DNA of 64,000 nt from Rhynchopus sp. YZ270_cl-10. Lineage: Eukaryota > Euglenozoa > Diplonemea > Diplonemida > Diplonemidae. Numbering within the stretch: the first letter of the stretch is position 1; each line of letters begins with the position of its first letter. A program made the position numbers and the translations under genes. Shown here piece after piece: positions 53,050-61,349 of this stretch. The DNA is taken from the NCBI GenBank assembly GCA_964035575.1, contig OZ037865.1, positions 248,001 to 312,000 of the forward strand, given 5' to 3'. Below the pieces are notes generated by a model. That model saw only the letters and a program-made list of their open reading frames with translations, searched no databases and had not been told where the DNA came from.

Positions 53050-55209
53050 TCATAGAGTTTCTGGAGGAACGGACCCCCGGATGCAAATTAAGGTACAGCC
53101 CAGGACCAAAAAACAAACAAGCAACAAACCAAAAAGCAAAGATAAAATTGGCCATTTCTCGCACACTTCTTGGGGGAGGAAGAACCGCCCAATCGCCATG
53201 AGTGCTCGGTCCACGTTCGCATACGTCGTGCACAAGGGAAGGCTACCATATGAACATGTGTATATGAATGGTCGCAAGCCAGGGAGTTTGACACTCCACA
53301 GCGACGTGCACTCGGAGAGGAAATCGTTTCCAATCGAGGTGACTGCTTGAAGTCCAGTGAGGTCCACTGTCGACAATGCTGTGCACCCATAGAGTAACTC
53401 GTCTCCAATCGAGGTGACTGCACGTAGGTCGGTGAAGTCCACCTTCGATAACGTCGTGCACTCGTAGAGGAAACAGTGTCCAATCGTGGTGACTGCTTGC
53501 ATGCCAGTGAAGTCCACAGTTGACAATGCTTTGCAGCCACCAAGGAACCAGTCTCCAATCGCGGTGAGTGCTTTCAAGCCGCTGAGGTCCACTGTCGACA
53601 ACGCTGTGCAGCCATCGAGAAACTCGTTACCAATCGAGGTGACTGCTTGCAGACCGGTGACGTCGAGAGTCGTCAACGCTGTGCACGCGGAGAGAAAACA
53701 GTCTCCAATTGAGGTGACTGCTTGTAAGCCGGTGAGGTCCACCATCGACAACGTCGTGCACCCGGAGAGGAACCAGTCTCTAATTGAGGTGACTGCTTGC
53801 AAGCCGCTGAGGTCCACTGCCAACAACGCCGTGCAACCTGAGAGGAAGCTGTCCCCAATCGAGGTGACTGCGTGCAAGCCGATGAGATCCACTGTAATCA
53901 TAGCAGTGCACACATTGAGAAATTCGTCACCAATCGAGGTGACTGCTTGTAAGCCGGTGAGGTCCACCATCGACAACGCCGTGCACCCGAAGAGGAAGCC
54001 GTTACCGATCGAGGTGACTGCTTGCATGCCAGTGAGGTCCACTGTCGACAACGCCGTGCACTCGGAGAGGAAGCCGTTACCGATCGAGGTGACTGCTTGC
54101 AGACCGGTGAGGTCCAGCGTCGACAACGCTGTGCACCCGCAGAGGAAATAGTCTCCAATCGAGGTGACTGCCTGCAAGCCGCTGAGGTCCACTGTCGACA
54201 ACGTCGTGCAGTCCGAGAAGAAAAAGTTCCCAATCGAGGTGACTGATTGCAGATCGGTGAGGTCCACCATCGACAACGCCGTGCACTCGTAGAGAAAATA
54301 GTCACCAATCGCAGTAACTGCTTGAAGTCCAGTGAGGTCCACTGCCGTCAACGCTGTGCACCCGGAGAGGAACCAGTCTCTAATCGAGGTGACTGCCTGC
54401 AAGCCGCTGAGGTCCACTGTCGACAACGTCGTGCAGTCCGAGAAGAAAAAGTTCCCAATCGAGGTGACTGCCTGCAGATCGGTGAGGTCCACCATCGACA
54501 ACGCCGTGCACTCGTAGAGAAAATAGTCACCAATCGCAGTAACTGCTTGAAGTCCAGTGAGGTCCACTGCCGTCAACGCTGTGCACCCGGAGAGGAACCA
54601 GTCTCTAATCGAGGTGACTGCCTGCAAGCCGCTGAGGTCCACTGTCGTCAACGCTGTGCAACGCGAGAGGAAGCTGTTCCCAAGCGAGGTGACTGCCAGC
54701 AAGCCGCTGAGGTCCACTGTCGACAACGTCGTGCAACCCGAGAAGAAGCAGTCTCCAATTGCGGTGACGCAGGGTAATGCAGGCAGGTCCAGTGTGACGC
54801 CACAGTTGTCATCCACATCCGACACACCACTGAAACGAATGTGCGTCACTTCGCTACGTTCGAAGAAGAAGAAGTCTGGAATCTCAGTTGTAACTTCTGC
54901 CTGAAGAAGCAAGCTCGCCACCTTCGGATCCTCCACCACCTCCAACCGTTCTACGGTAAGGTCCGTCTCACCTAAAGTGCGAAGTATTTCAATGTTTTCG
55001 TATTTATTCGTTTTCGTCAGCACGACTGTGTCTCCAGCACTCAGCTGTGTGATGTCCACGATTTCGCTCTTCCCACCAAAACCCATATGAAAGCTGTCTT
55101 CGCACAACCCCGTTGCAGCTGCCACCTTCTGCCGCATTGTCTTTGTTGTGTCGTCCTCACTCACCTCAATCACGCACTCCTTCCCGAAGCCCTCAAAAAG
55201 CAGTTCCAT
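53050..55209 (-). CDS. Ubiquitin-like/BspA-type LRR membrane protein
   Basis: The 719-aa protein has three parts. Residues 1-75 form a ubiquitin-like beta-grasp module (MELLFEGFGKECVIEVSEDD, later SAGDTVVLTK). After a linker, about 20 tandem 25-residue leucine-rich repeats follow with consensus CTALSTVDLTGLQAVTSIGN-xFLxx. A C-terminal membrane span (ILSLLFGLLLVCFLVLGCTL) and a short tail end the protein. BspA-like LRRs typically mediate surface protein binding. No N-terminal signal peptide is evident, so the LRRs may be cytoplasmic and tail-anchored. Repeats are strongly homogenised: a 225-bp, three-repeat block is tandemly duplicated at 54169-54393 and 54394-54618 with very few differences. 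The Met at 55209 starts the beta-grasp module and follows a CATGCAG acceptor. Confidence 0.85.
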   Translation of the reverse strand: MELLFEGFGKECVIEVSEDDTTKTMRQKVAAATGLCEDSFHMGFGGKSEIVDITQLSAGDTVVLTKTNKYENIEILRTLGETDLTVERLEVVEDPKVASLLLQAEVTTEIPDFFFFERSEVTHIRFSGVSDVDDNCGVTLDLPALPCVTAIGDCFFSGCTTLSTVDLSGLLAVTSLGNSFLSRCTALTTVDLSGLQAVTSIRDWFLSGCTALTAVDLTGLQAVTAIGDYFLYECTALSMVDLTDLQAVTSIGNFFFSDCTTLSTVDLSGLQAVTSIRDWFLSGCTALTAVDLTGLQAVTAIGDYFLYECTALSMVDLTDLQSVTSIGNFFFSDCTTLSTVDLSGLQAVTSIGDYFLCGCTALSTLDLTGLQAVTSIGNGFLSECTALSTVDLTGMQAVTSIGNGFLFGCTALSMVDLTGLQAVTSIGDEFLNVCTAMITVDLIGLHAVTSIGDSFLSGCTALLAVDLSGLQAVTSIRDWFLSGCTTLSMVDLTGLQAVTSIGDCFLSACTALTTLDVTGLQAVTSIGNEFLDGCTALSTVDLSGLKALTAIGDWFLGGCKALSTVDFTGMQAVTTIGHCFLYECTTLSKVDFTDLRAVTSIGDELLYGCTALSTVDLTGLQAVTSIGNDFLSECTSLWSVKLPGLRPFIYTCSYGSLPLCTTYANVDRALMAIGRFFLPQEVCEKWPILSLLFGLLLVCFLVLGCTLICIRGSVPPETL

Positions 55210-55488
55210 TTTTTTGTGTCTATCTCTGCATGGTGGGTTGTGTTGTGGGGTGAGTGACAACAAGCCTCCTCGAAGTCGTCACAGCAGCAGCTTCGAAACG
55301 GAAAGAACAAATAGGACGGAAAGGGCGTGCGTTCTCGTGGGTGAGATGTTGAGCAGCCTTACTAGTTAGTGCACAAAAAGCGTTTCCTGACTCACCGGCA
55401 ATACTAAGACTGGGGACTGTGGTCTTGAGGTGACGCCCTTCTCTCAGTGGGTGTTTAGGCTTGGGCTGGCAAAGCCCAGTATATTTAT

Positions 55489-55716
55489 TCACCCATCATC
55501 GACTTGGGAGGAGTCTCGTTGACTGCCCCTTGCCGGAAGGAGCTGACCCCGACTCAGGTCTAGGGGAAGTACCTTGAGGATGCTGAACGAGGACAAGGCC
55601 ACAAAGACTCGGGTTACCGCGATAAGGAAGAGAAGCGCAGGCATCATGTAGGGGGGCCACATGAACCTAGAGACTCTCTCAACAGAAGATGAATAAAGTG
55701 CTTTGGATGGTGACAT
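55489..55716 (-). CDS. Possible small membrane protein
   Basis: A 75-codon frame (MSPSKALYSSSVERVSRF...) has one hydrophobic stretch (PALLFLIAVTRVFVALSSF). It lies in the otherwise empty 760-base gap between the LRR gene and the first WD40 gene, on the same strand. The DNA here is not repeat-derived. There is no homology that I recognise, and an intron continuing it is possible. Weak call. Confidence 0.25.
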   Translation of the reverse strand: MSPSKALYSSSVERVSRFMWPPYMMPALLFLIAVTRVFVALSSFSILKVLPLDLSRGQLLPARGSQRDSSQVDDG

Positions 55717-55969
55717 AATTATGAAAAAAGGGGAGGTGTTTTGCAAAACTTTTCCACTGACAAAGGCAATGACTCAGACCATATTTTTTGATACACGCAC
55801 ACAAAAAAAGAATGAGGGAAAAAATATTCTATAAATATGAGCATTTTTTTTTGTATCGTTTGCCGTCTACTTCGAACACCTGTTGGGGCTAGGGTACCAG
55901 CCCCCTCCCAAACGGCACATCATCAAAGCGTGTAGATGACTCCTTTTTTGTTAAACCAGAGTTCACCTC

Positions 55970-57073
55970 TTATTTCCATATTCCGGTCTCTTCTTCCTCC
56001 ACCTGCTCGACTGGATCTATCACAACCGTGTTCACACATCTGTTCTCGTATATAATGAATTTCCCGCAATGAGAGATCACAAAGTCGTACGTCGCCTCTG
56101 AAAACATGTGTTCTTTATCTCCGTTTTCTGTCAGCACCATCACCCCTAGGGCACATCCTACAAAGATTTTGTTGTCTGCGCCGAAACGAACGGTGCAGAG
56201 TTGAGCTACGTCACCAAAGTCTTTGCGCAGCCTCTCGGTCGAACCACCACCCGACAGGGAGAACACTAACAACTGGTCCTGCGCAACTCCCGCCAACAGT
56301 GTTCCACACGGTGAGAGCCTTGCCTGTTTCAACCCCGCGGCAGGCACACTCTGTATCACCTCTCTGGTGACAATGTCCCACACCAATACCTGCTCTTCCG
56401 TGATCGCTACGGCGTACCGACTGCAGTCCGAAATCGTCATACTTTTCCCAGGGACCACCCCTACTTCCTCCATAGTCGGTACAGAGTAGACCCGAATCAC
56501 TTTCTGTGGTGATCTGCAAAACAGCCAGTCTCCACAGGGGGAGATCCAGAGTGCATTCGTCTGCTGGGTGTGCAGCACTTCAGGGTCTGCTGCAGAGGGG
56601 GCGTCGAGAGCGATGCGCACCAAGCCTGCCGATCCTGCACAGTACAGAAACGTTTCGCATGGTGACAGAACAGCTGCGTTGTGAAGCGAGGTGCCAAAGG
56701 AAAACTCTTTTTTTCCCGTCTCAGAAGAAGCTGCTGTCAATATCAGAGCATATTTCTGTGTGTCAATCAGAAGATACGAACCCGTCAGAGTCAACGAATT
56801 GAGTCGAGCAGTACCATAAAAGCGTTTACTTGGCTTAATTTCATCCACCCTCCTGCGAAGAAGAAGCCGTGAGTCAGAGGTGATCGCGCAATCTGCTGCG
56901 CGGGCGGCTTCATCTGCCGTGCGGTCCCCATTATCAAGGGCAATGTACAGTCGATGAGGGAGAACCGACAGAGCCTTGCAGGCCTGCGCCTTGATCTCTC
57001 CAATCGTGGCGAGATCGTCCACTTCGACTACAGTGCACTCTCCTGTGTCTTCGAGCTCAATGGCGAGCTCCAT
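55970..57073 (-). CDS. Ubiquitin-like/WD40-propeller protein 1
   Basis: The 367-aa protein starts with a ubiquitin-like module of about 75 residues (MELAIELEDTGECTVVEVDD, IGEIKAQACKAL, SDSRLLLRRR). The rest is a beta-propeller of degenerate WD40-type blades, each with a xxSPCGxxLxxx or ISxCGxFxI turn (for example ARLSPCGTLLAGV, WISPCGDWLF, VLVWDIVT). Together with the gene at 57372-58451 it forms a tandem paralog pair. The start at 57073 follows a CATCAG acceptor, and a family E repeat begins about 100 bases upstream. The function is unknown; propellers usually scaffold protein complexes, and the Ub-like head may recruit ubiquitin-system factors. Confidence 0.7.
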   Translation of the reverse strand: MELAIELEDTGECTVVEVDDLATIGEIKAQACKALSVLPHRLYIALDNGDRTADEAARAADCAITSDSRLLLRRRVDEIKPSKRFYGTARLNSLTLTGSYLLIDTQKYALILTAASSETGKKEFSFGTSLHNAAVLSPCETFLYCAGSAGLVRIALDAPSAADPEVLHTQQTNALWISPCGDWLFCRSPQKVIRVYSVPTMEEVGVVPGKSMTISDCSRYAVAITEEQVLVWDIVTREVIQSVPAAGLKQARLSPCGTLLAGVAQDQLLVFSLSGGGSTERLRKDFGDVAQLCTVRFGADNKIFVGCALGVMVLTENGDKEHMFSEATYDFVISHCGKFIIYENRCVNTVVIDPVEQVEEEETGIWK

Positions 57074-57371
57074 TTGGGTGTGTGTATTTCTGATGGGGTA
57101 AAAGGCGTTTGGAGAGGGGAGGGAGTTGTGGATGCCTGCGTACAACTGCAGTAGCAAGCCAAAAAAAAAAGTTGACCTGAAATGCAAAGCCCTCTCGTGA
57201 CAGTGTGCCAGCCCACAAAAAGAAGAAGAGCAAAATGGAATACCCCTCTTCTATTTATTCGTCGTTTGTTGTTTTGTGGATCGCATCCATCAAATAATTT
57301 TTTCCAACCCCGAAAACCCGTGTCCTTGAAGTACGCGAGAAGTTGCACCACCACCTCTCGCAAAACATCAC

Positions 57372-58451
57372 TCAGTAGGGGTACAGATGTCTCGTCACAA
57401 TGTCTCGTTGCAAGTTCGCAAACACTACCACACGTGAACACGGCGATATTGCATATGGCATGTGTAAGACGTCGGAGAACACACGCACACAGGACATGGT
57501 CGCCACATCATACTGGTGAAGTGAATATTCCTCAGAACAATTCATCAATCCTACTATGAGATACTTCCCAGATGGAGTGAAGTGCATTAAATGATAAAAA
57601 TGACCCGCTTTTTTAAAGCTGCCACGAGCCGCACCACTCCAATCATAGAGCTGCACTTCCTTAGAGCACACCACAGCAAAGACGGAGGCAGACCGTGAAA
57701 GCGCCAAGTTCCAGCCCCCCGCAGGCACACATGCCACAGCATCACCTGTGCTCACATCCCACAGACGTGCGTTCTCCCCCTTGCAGGAGGAGGTGATCAC
57801 CCACCCACCACAGTCTGACGCCCCGATCGTACTGCACCCTTCATGTGAGAGAGTGCGGAGCAACGTCAGGTCTTCGTCATACACAGAGACGCCGTCTTGG
57901 CCCTTCGAGACAACACCATTACCACACGCGAACACTGCGTACGAGGGTCCGTCGACTTTGCGGAGGACCTCGCCTCCCGGAAGCGCAACCTCGTGCATGC
58001 CTTCCTTGCACGCCAGGTAGCAGCGTGTCTTGCACCGTGAGACGGCAGCAGTGTGAGGCGCAGCGTGCATCTGAATGTCTGCTTTGAAATTGAAGGTAGG
58101 GCTGAATGTTTCTGTATCGAGGCCCGTGACATAGCCTGCATGTGTCAAGAGGCAGAGAGCTCCACAACGCGACAGCGTTAAGTGATATATATCCTCTTCA
58201 CTGTACTCAGCAGGACACTTGATGTTGGCACAGCAGCGGGAAAGTACGACCTGCACCCCTGCATCAAACGCAGTGTCCTGCAGACGGCATGTCCCCTCCA
58301 GCACCTGCGTGCCGATGCGCATCTCGACAGACGCAGGCGAGACAGCAAGCGCCGTGCACGCAACCTCCTTTGCCGCTGCAACGTCCGCCTCGCACGGCAC
58401 CTCCACTGTCGCAGTCACGCCTGACTCTTCCAGCACAAAGGTCACATCCAT
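57372..58451 (-). CDS. Ubiquitin-like/WD40-propeller protein 2
   Basis: The 359-aa paralog of the preceding gene has the same layout: a ubiquitin-like module (MDVTFVLEESGVTATVEVPC, then VQVVLSR at about residue 70) and a WD40-like propeller (blades with LTLSRCGALCLL, IGASDCGGWVITSS, ARLWDVSTGDAV, HFTPSGKYLIVG). Sequence identity with paralog 1 is low, so the duplication is old. The start at 58451 is preceded by TAACAG. It is Cys-rich for an intracellular propeller. Confidence 0.7.
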   Translation of the reverse strand: MDVTFVLEESGVTATVEVPCEADVAAAKEVACTALAVSPASVEMRIGTQVLEGTCRLQDTAFDAGVQVVLSRCCANIKCPAEYSEEDIYHLTLSRCGALCLLTHAGYVTGLDTETFSPTFNFKADIQMHAAPHTAAVSRCKTRCYLACKEGMHEVALPGGEVLRKVDGPSYAVFACGNGVVSKGQDGVSVYDEDLTLLRTLSHEGCSTIGASDCGGWVITSSCKGENARLWDVSTGDAVACVPAGGWNLALSRSASVFAVVCSKEVQLYDWSGAARGSFKKAGHFYHLMHFTPSGKYLIVGLMNCSEEYSLHQYDVATMSCVRVFSDVLHMPYAISPCSRVVVFANLQRDIVTRHLYPY

Positions 58452-59706
58452 TGTTTTTGTATTTCTTCTTCCACCTCTGTTAGGAGATAAGGTGTGTTTT
58501 GTTTTGTGTGGTTGTGATGTTTTCGTTGGACGCCTCCACAAGGAGAGAACGAGAAGTCACGAAAGTTACTCTGGCATCCGTACTCAGCGGGACTTCTTCG
58601 TCAACTGTGTCACTAGCACTCACCCCCTTCTCCTCCAGGGCCTCCAGGCCCCCTCCAAAACTGATGCAATACATTGCAGATGCCACCTCATCCTCGGCAC
58701 TCATGTCCTTCGAGCCATGCTCCAGAGGCACTGCGAAGTGCGCAGGCTCGTCCGAATTTGACCGACTACGGTTCAATTCAGAAATCGAGCGAGATCGTCC
58801 ACTTCGACTACAGTGCACTCTCCTGTGTCTTCTAGCTCAATGGCGAGCTCCATTCGGAGCGCTGTGGATGCTCTGATTGCGGAGGTCTTTAATCGCACTG
58901 AGAGGGAAAAGGGAGAAGAGCATTTTTTATTAAACTCGTTTTTGATTCGGTGTTTTGAAAGAGAACCACACCCCTCATGGCCTAGGTGTGCCGAAAAAGA
59001 AGTCATTGTAACTAACAAACGATTTCTTTGTGGGAAAAAAGGCTGTGAAGGAAGGTAGGGGAGCAATAGGGGGGAAAAGGGCATGTACAACTGCAGTAGC
59101 AAAACAAAAAGAAAGAGAAGAAAAACAATTGAAAGATTGCCTCACCGCTTCACACACTTTCAAGAAAAACACTGAAAATAAATTTTCGCATACACTCTGC
59201 TTTTGACCCAAAGAAAGTGCATGCGACTCTGCAGCCACAGGCACCGATAAACGTAAAAGAAGACGAAGAAGAAGAAGAAGAAAAATTCTGCACGCGCCTC
59301 ACTGCGTTCAGGTCAACTCTACCATTATACACACTCAGCGCGCAAAGAAGGCAGCGGCACTGCTTGCAACAACAATGCTTCGAAAAAAAGCTCACCAGAA
59401 CACACCTGCTAGCTTCTTGGACAAAAAAAAAATCCCTGTAAGACTGTACAGTGCCTTGAGGGAAATCATGCCGGTGGGGAGTCCTCCAGACATTGATAGT
59501 GTAAAGCTATTGCAAAGGGAAGGAAGGGCATGAACGTTCCCTTCCAGACACTGGCACTCCGTAGGGTTGTCGAAAAACACAAACCCCGGAGTGTTTGCAT
59601 ATTGTGAGTTACTGACAATGAAAGAAAATTTGGGTAAAATGTACTCCTCAGCCTCTCTTTGTGGAGAGCCACAAATATTACTGTTTTTTTTTTTTTTTGA
59701 TAAATT
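58452..59706. other. Intergenic stretch with gene fragments
   Basis: It contains the duplicated start of the WD40 gene (58789-58853) and a 112-codon minus frame (58480-58818) with gene-like composition but no recognisable domain. An F-type hairpin lies at 59555-59593, and the 5' part of a family C repeat ends at 59714. Confidence 0.45.
58789..58853 (-). pseudogene. Duplicated N-terminal fragment of WD40 protein 1
   Basis: 65 bases match 57009-57073 with a single mismatch. The match runs from the ATG codon through the first 21 codons and then stops abruptly; the frame continues only five codons to a stop. The copy sits immediately upstream of WD40 protein 2 on the same strand. It is a partial duplication of the ubiquitin-like module. 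Confidence 0.8.
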
Positions 59707-59874
59707 GTTTGGAGCAGGGGACATTGGTAGTTTGAGATTTTGAAAAAAAAGCCGGTGTGAGCCAAAAAAGCCGGTGTGAGGCAATTTTTTTTTCCCCACG
59801 CATTTTTGGCAGAGACCTCCACAACTCTTTCCCCTCCGCGCCTTTGTCTAACCATATGACATCAAAACTTTTCT

Positions 59875-60039
59875 GGCGAAGCCACGGTACGCAACATTTC
59901 AAAAATTGTGACATAAAATCGCACGCTTTTATAGCCAAACTATGGTAAAGGTAGCTGTGACTATGGCATAGGGTAGAGCTGTGGGCTACCGCTCGTCATT
60001 TTTAGCTGCGCCGCAGGCGCACGGTACGCTACTTTTTTA
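59875..60039 (+). promoter_or_regulatory. Module M upstream of the transposon gene
   Basis: The two GGTACGC-tailed hairpins (GGCGAAGCC at 59875-59883 and GCGCCGCAGGCGC near 60008-60020) end 36 bases before the gene's ATG. Since the same module recurs without this gene at 30600-31010, it is a conserved element component, perhaps promoter, 5'-UTR structure or transposase-binding site. Confidence 0.45.
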
Positions 60040-60075
60040 TGAGAGTTGCGAACATCTATTTCTCTTGATTGAACG

Positions 60076-61014
60076 ATGGACATCCGACCTGGGGACAAGA
60101 CCGGCAGAATAGCGCCGAAGCTGAAGCAGCCGAGGGTTGGGACTGGGGAAGAAGACAACAATGGGGGGGAAGACGACGGGAGTGGGGAAGACGACGATGA
60201 TGACGACGTGGTGCCAGTAGCGCTGGCCCACAGAGAAATGGCGAAGACGACCACCTTTGGGCATATGTTGGCTTCACTCAGAACCTTTTCGGAGAGCTCT
60301 CTCCATCCGGGGAAGGTGAAGGTAACGCATGTTCTCGCTTCGTTTGGGGCGAACGCCATCACAGGCATCGACCGCCGTCCTATTTTTGCCGGCGGAGAAG
60401 AGACGTTGAAGGCATTGCGTGCGCTATACGATGCTGGTGTGGCGTACCGTCTGCAACGCAGCTCCGAAGGCATGTCTGAGGTGGAGCTCCGTGGTGGCGA
60501 TAGAGCGAGAGGTACATGGATGGGGGAGTATTCTGCTGAGACGGCGTACCCCTCCACAGAAGTTAGGGGCAGGAGGGCACTACCATTCATCCAGCGGGCT
60601 GAACAGGAGACATCTGCGCATGCTCGCTACCGACACCATGAGCACGTGCGTCCAGGGGACGCACCCGTGAAGGCACCTGAAGGAGCGGTTCCGATCTTCC
60701 AGTTTGCGATATGTGTGCTGCACCGGAAGACGAAGTGTGATGCCTGCTCGAAGAACGCCCAGGCAGACCTGATGCATTGCTGCTTTGCGCACCACTCCGA
60801 CGACGACGGGTTACCGTTCCGACACGAAGCATGCACTAAGCATAGACTCTCGAGGTGCGGGAACTGTGTGCAAGAGAAGAGTACGCTGGATCACTGCTGC
60901 CGCCGCCACCACGACACCTCGAAGGGGCGACAGACGACGCTGGGAGGCTTCTTCAAGAAGAAGCAGACGAAGCAGAAGGATGGGCACAGCAGGGGCGGTG
61001 ATGGACTTATGTAA
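60076..61014 (+). CDS. Transposon-borne Cys/His double-module protein with PIP box
   Basis: The 312-aa protein is the only supported gene on the plus strand. Residues 1-50 are low-complexity and acidic. The middle (about 55-200) is unrecognised. Residues about 213-285 contain two tandem modules of the form C-x2-H-x4-C-x2-C-x8/9-H-C-C-x2-H-H (CVLHRKTKCDAC...HCCFAHH and CTKHRLSRCGNC...HCCRRHH), probably zinc-binding. I know no named finger with this spacing. Near the C-terminus QTTLGGFF fits the PCNA-interacting PIP-box consensus Q-x-x-hydrophobic-x-x-aromatic-aromatic and is followed by Lys-rich residues, as in strong PIP boxes. I infer a nuclear DNA- or protein-binding factor that docks on PCNA, perhaps tying element movement to replication or repair. 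It could instead be a captured host gene. Confidence 0.75.
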   Translation: MDIRPGDKTGRIAPKLKQPRVGTGEEDNNGGEDDGSGEDDDDDDVVPVALAHREMAKTTTFGHMLASLRTFSESSLHPGKVKVTHVLASFGANAITGIDRRPIFAGGEETLKALRALYDAGVAYRLQRSSEGMSEVELRGGDRARGTWMGEYSAETAYPSTEVRGRRALPFIQRAEQETSAHARYRHHEHVRPGDAPVKAPEGAVPIFQFAICVLHRKTKCDACSKNAQADLMHCCFAHHSDDDGLPFRHEACTKHRLSRCGNCVQEKSTLDHCCRRHHDTSKGRQTTLGGFFKKKQTKQKDGHSRGGDGLM

Positions 61015-61085
61015 CATCACCTCCACGATGTATTGTATCACCTATCTCGGATAGGGGTGCATGCATCGAAAACGGACCCCCACCA

Positions 61086-61147
61086 GCTGACGAAAACGAA
61101 TAAATACGAAAACATTGAAATACTTCGCACTTTAGGTGAGACGGACC
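61086..61147 (+). pseudogene. Exact 62-base copy of the LRR gene inside the transposon
   Basis: This stretch is identical, by eye over all 62 bases, to the reverse complement of 54960-55021, which encodes LTKTNKYENIEILRTLGETD at the end of the ubiquitin-like module of the LRR protein. Similarity ends sharply on both sides. It lies within the hAT-like element, downstream of its gene. Confidence 0.85.
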
Positions 61148-61349
61148 GATTGGTCTTTATGGTGGGGTCACATGCACATAAGAAACCGCTACAGATGTGG
61201 TTGTAGCCTTGTATGAGGAGATAAAATTCAGAAAAAAATTCAAAAATCCGCCTTTTTCTTTTTTTTTTTTTTTTTCTCAAAATCCCACACCGGCTTAGCC
61301 GGTGTGGCCACACCGGCACACCGGCATACTAATGTCCCCTGGTTTGGAG

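Larger units (their letters stand above)
59715..61341 (+). mobile_element. Gene-carrying hAT-like element, 1,627 bp
   Basis: The ends are inverted: CAGGGGACATTGGTA at 59715 and CAGGGGACATTAGTA as reverse complement ending at 61341. An identical 8-base duplication, GTTTGGAG (59707-59714, 61342-61349), flanks it. The element has split a family C repeat: GATAAATTGTTTGGAG is left of it and GTTTGGAGTAGTGTCG right of it, so the empty site can be rebuilt. Subterminal motifs AGCCGGTGTG occur twice at the left and repeatedly, in both directions, at 61285-61325. Inside are module M, a 312-codon plus-strand gene and a captured LRR-gene fragment. There is no DDE transposase, so it is presumably mobilised in trans. 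Confidence 0.9.

Noticed and set aside
53486..54777. Plus-strand and other-frame repeats opposite the LRR gene
   Set aside because: Shadows of the 75-base LRR periodicity.
58480..58818. 112-codon minus frame between WD40 protein 2 and the duplicated start
   Set aside because: Gene-like composition, but no start context, no domain and overlap with the duplicated fragment; kept only as a note.
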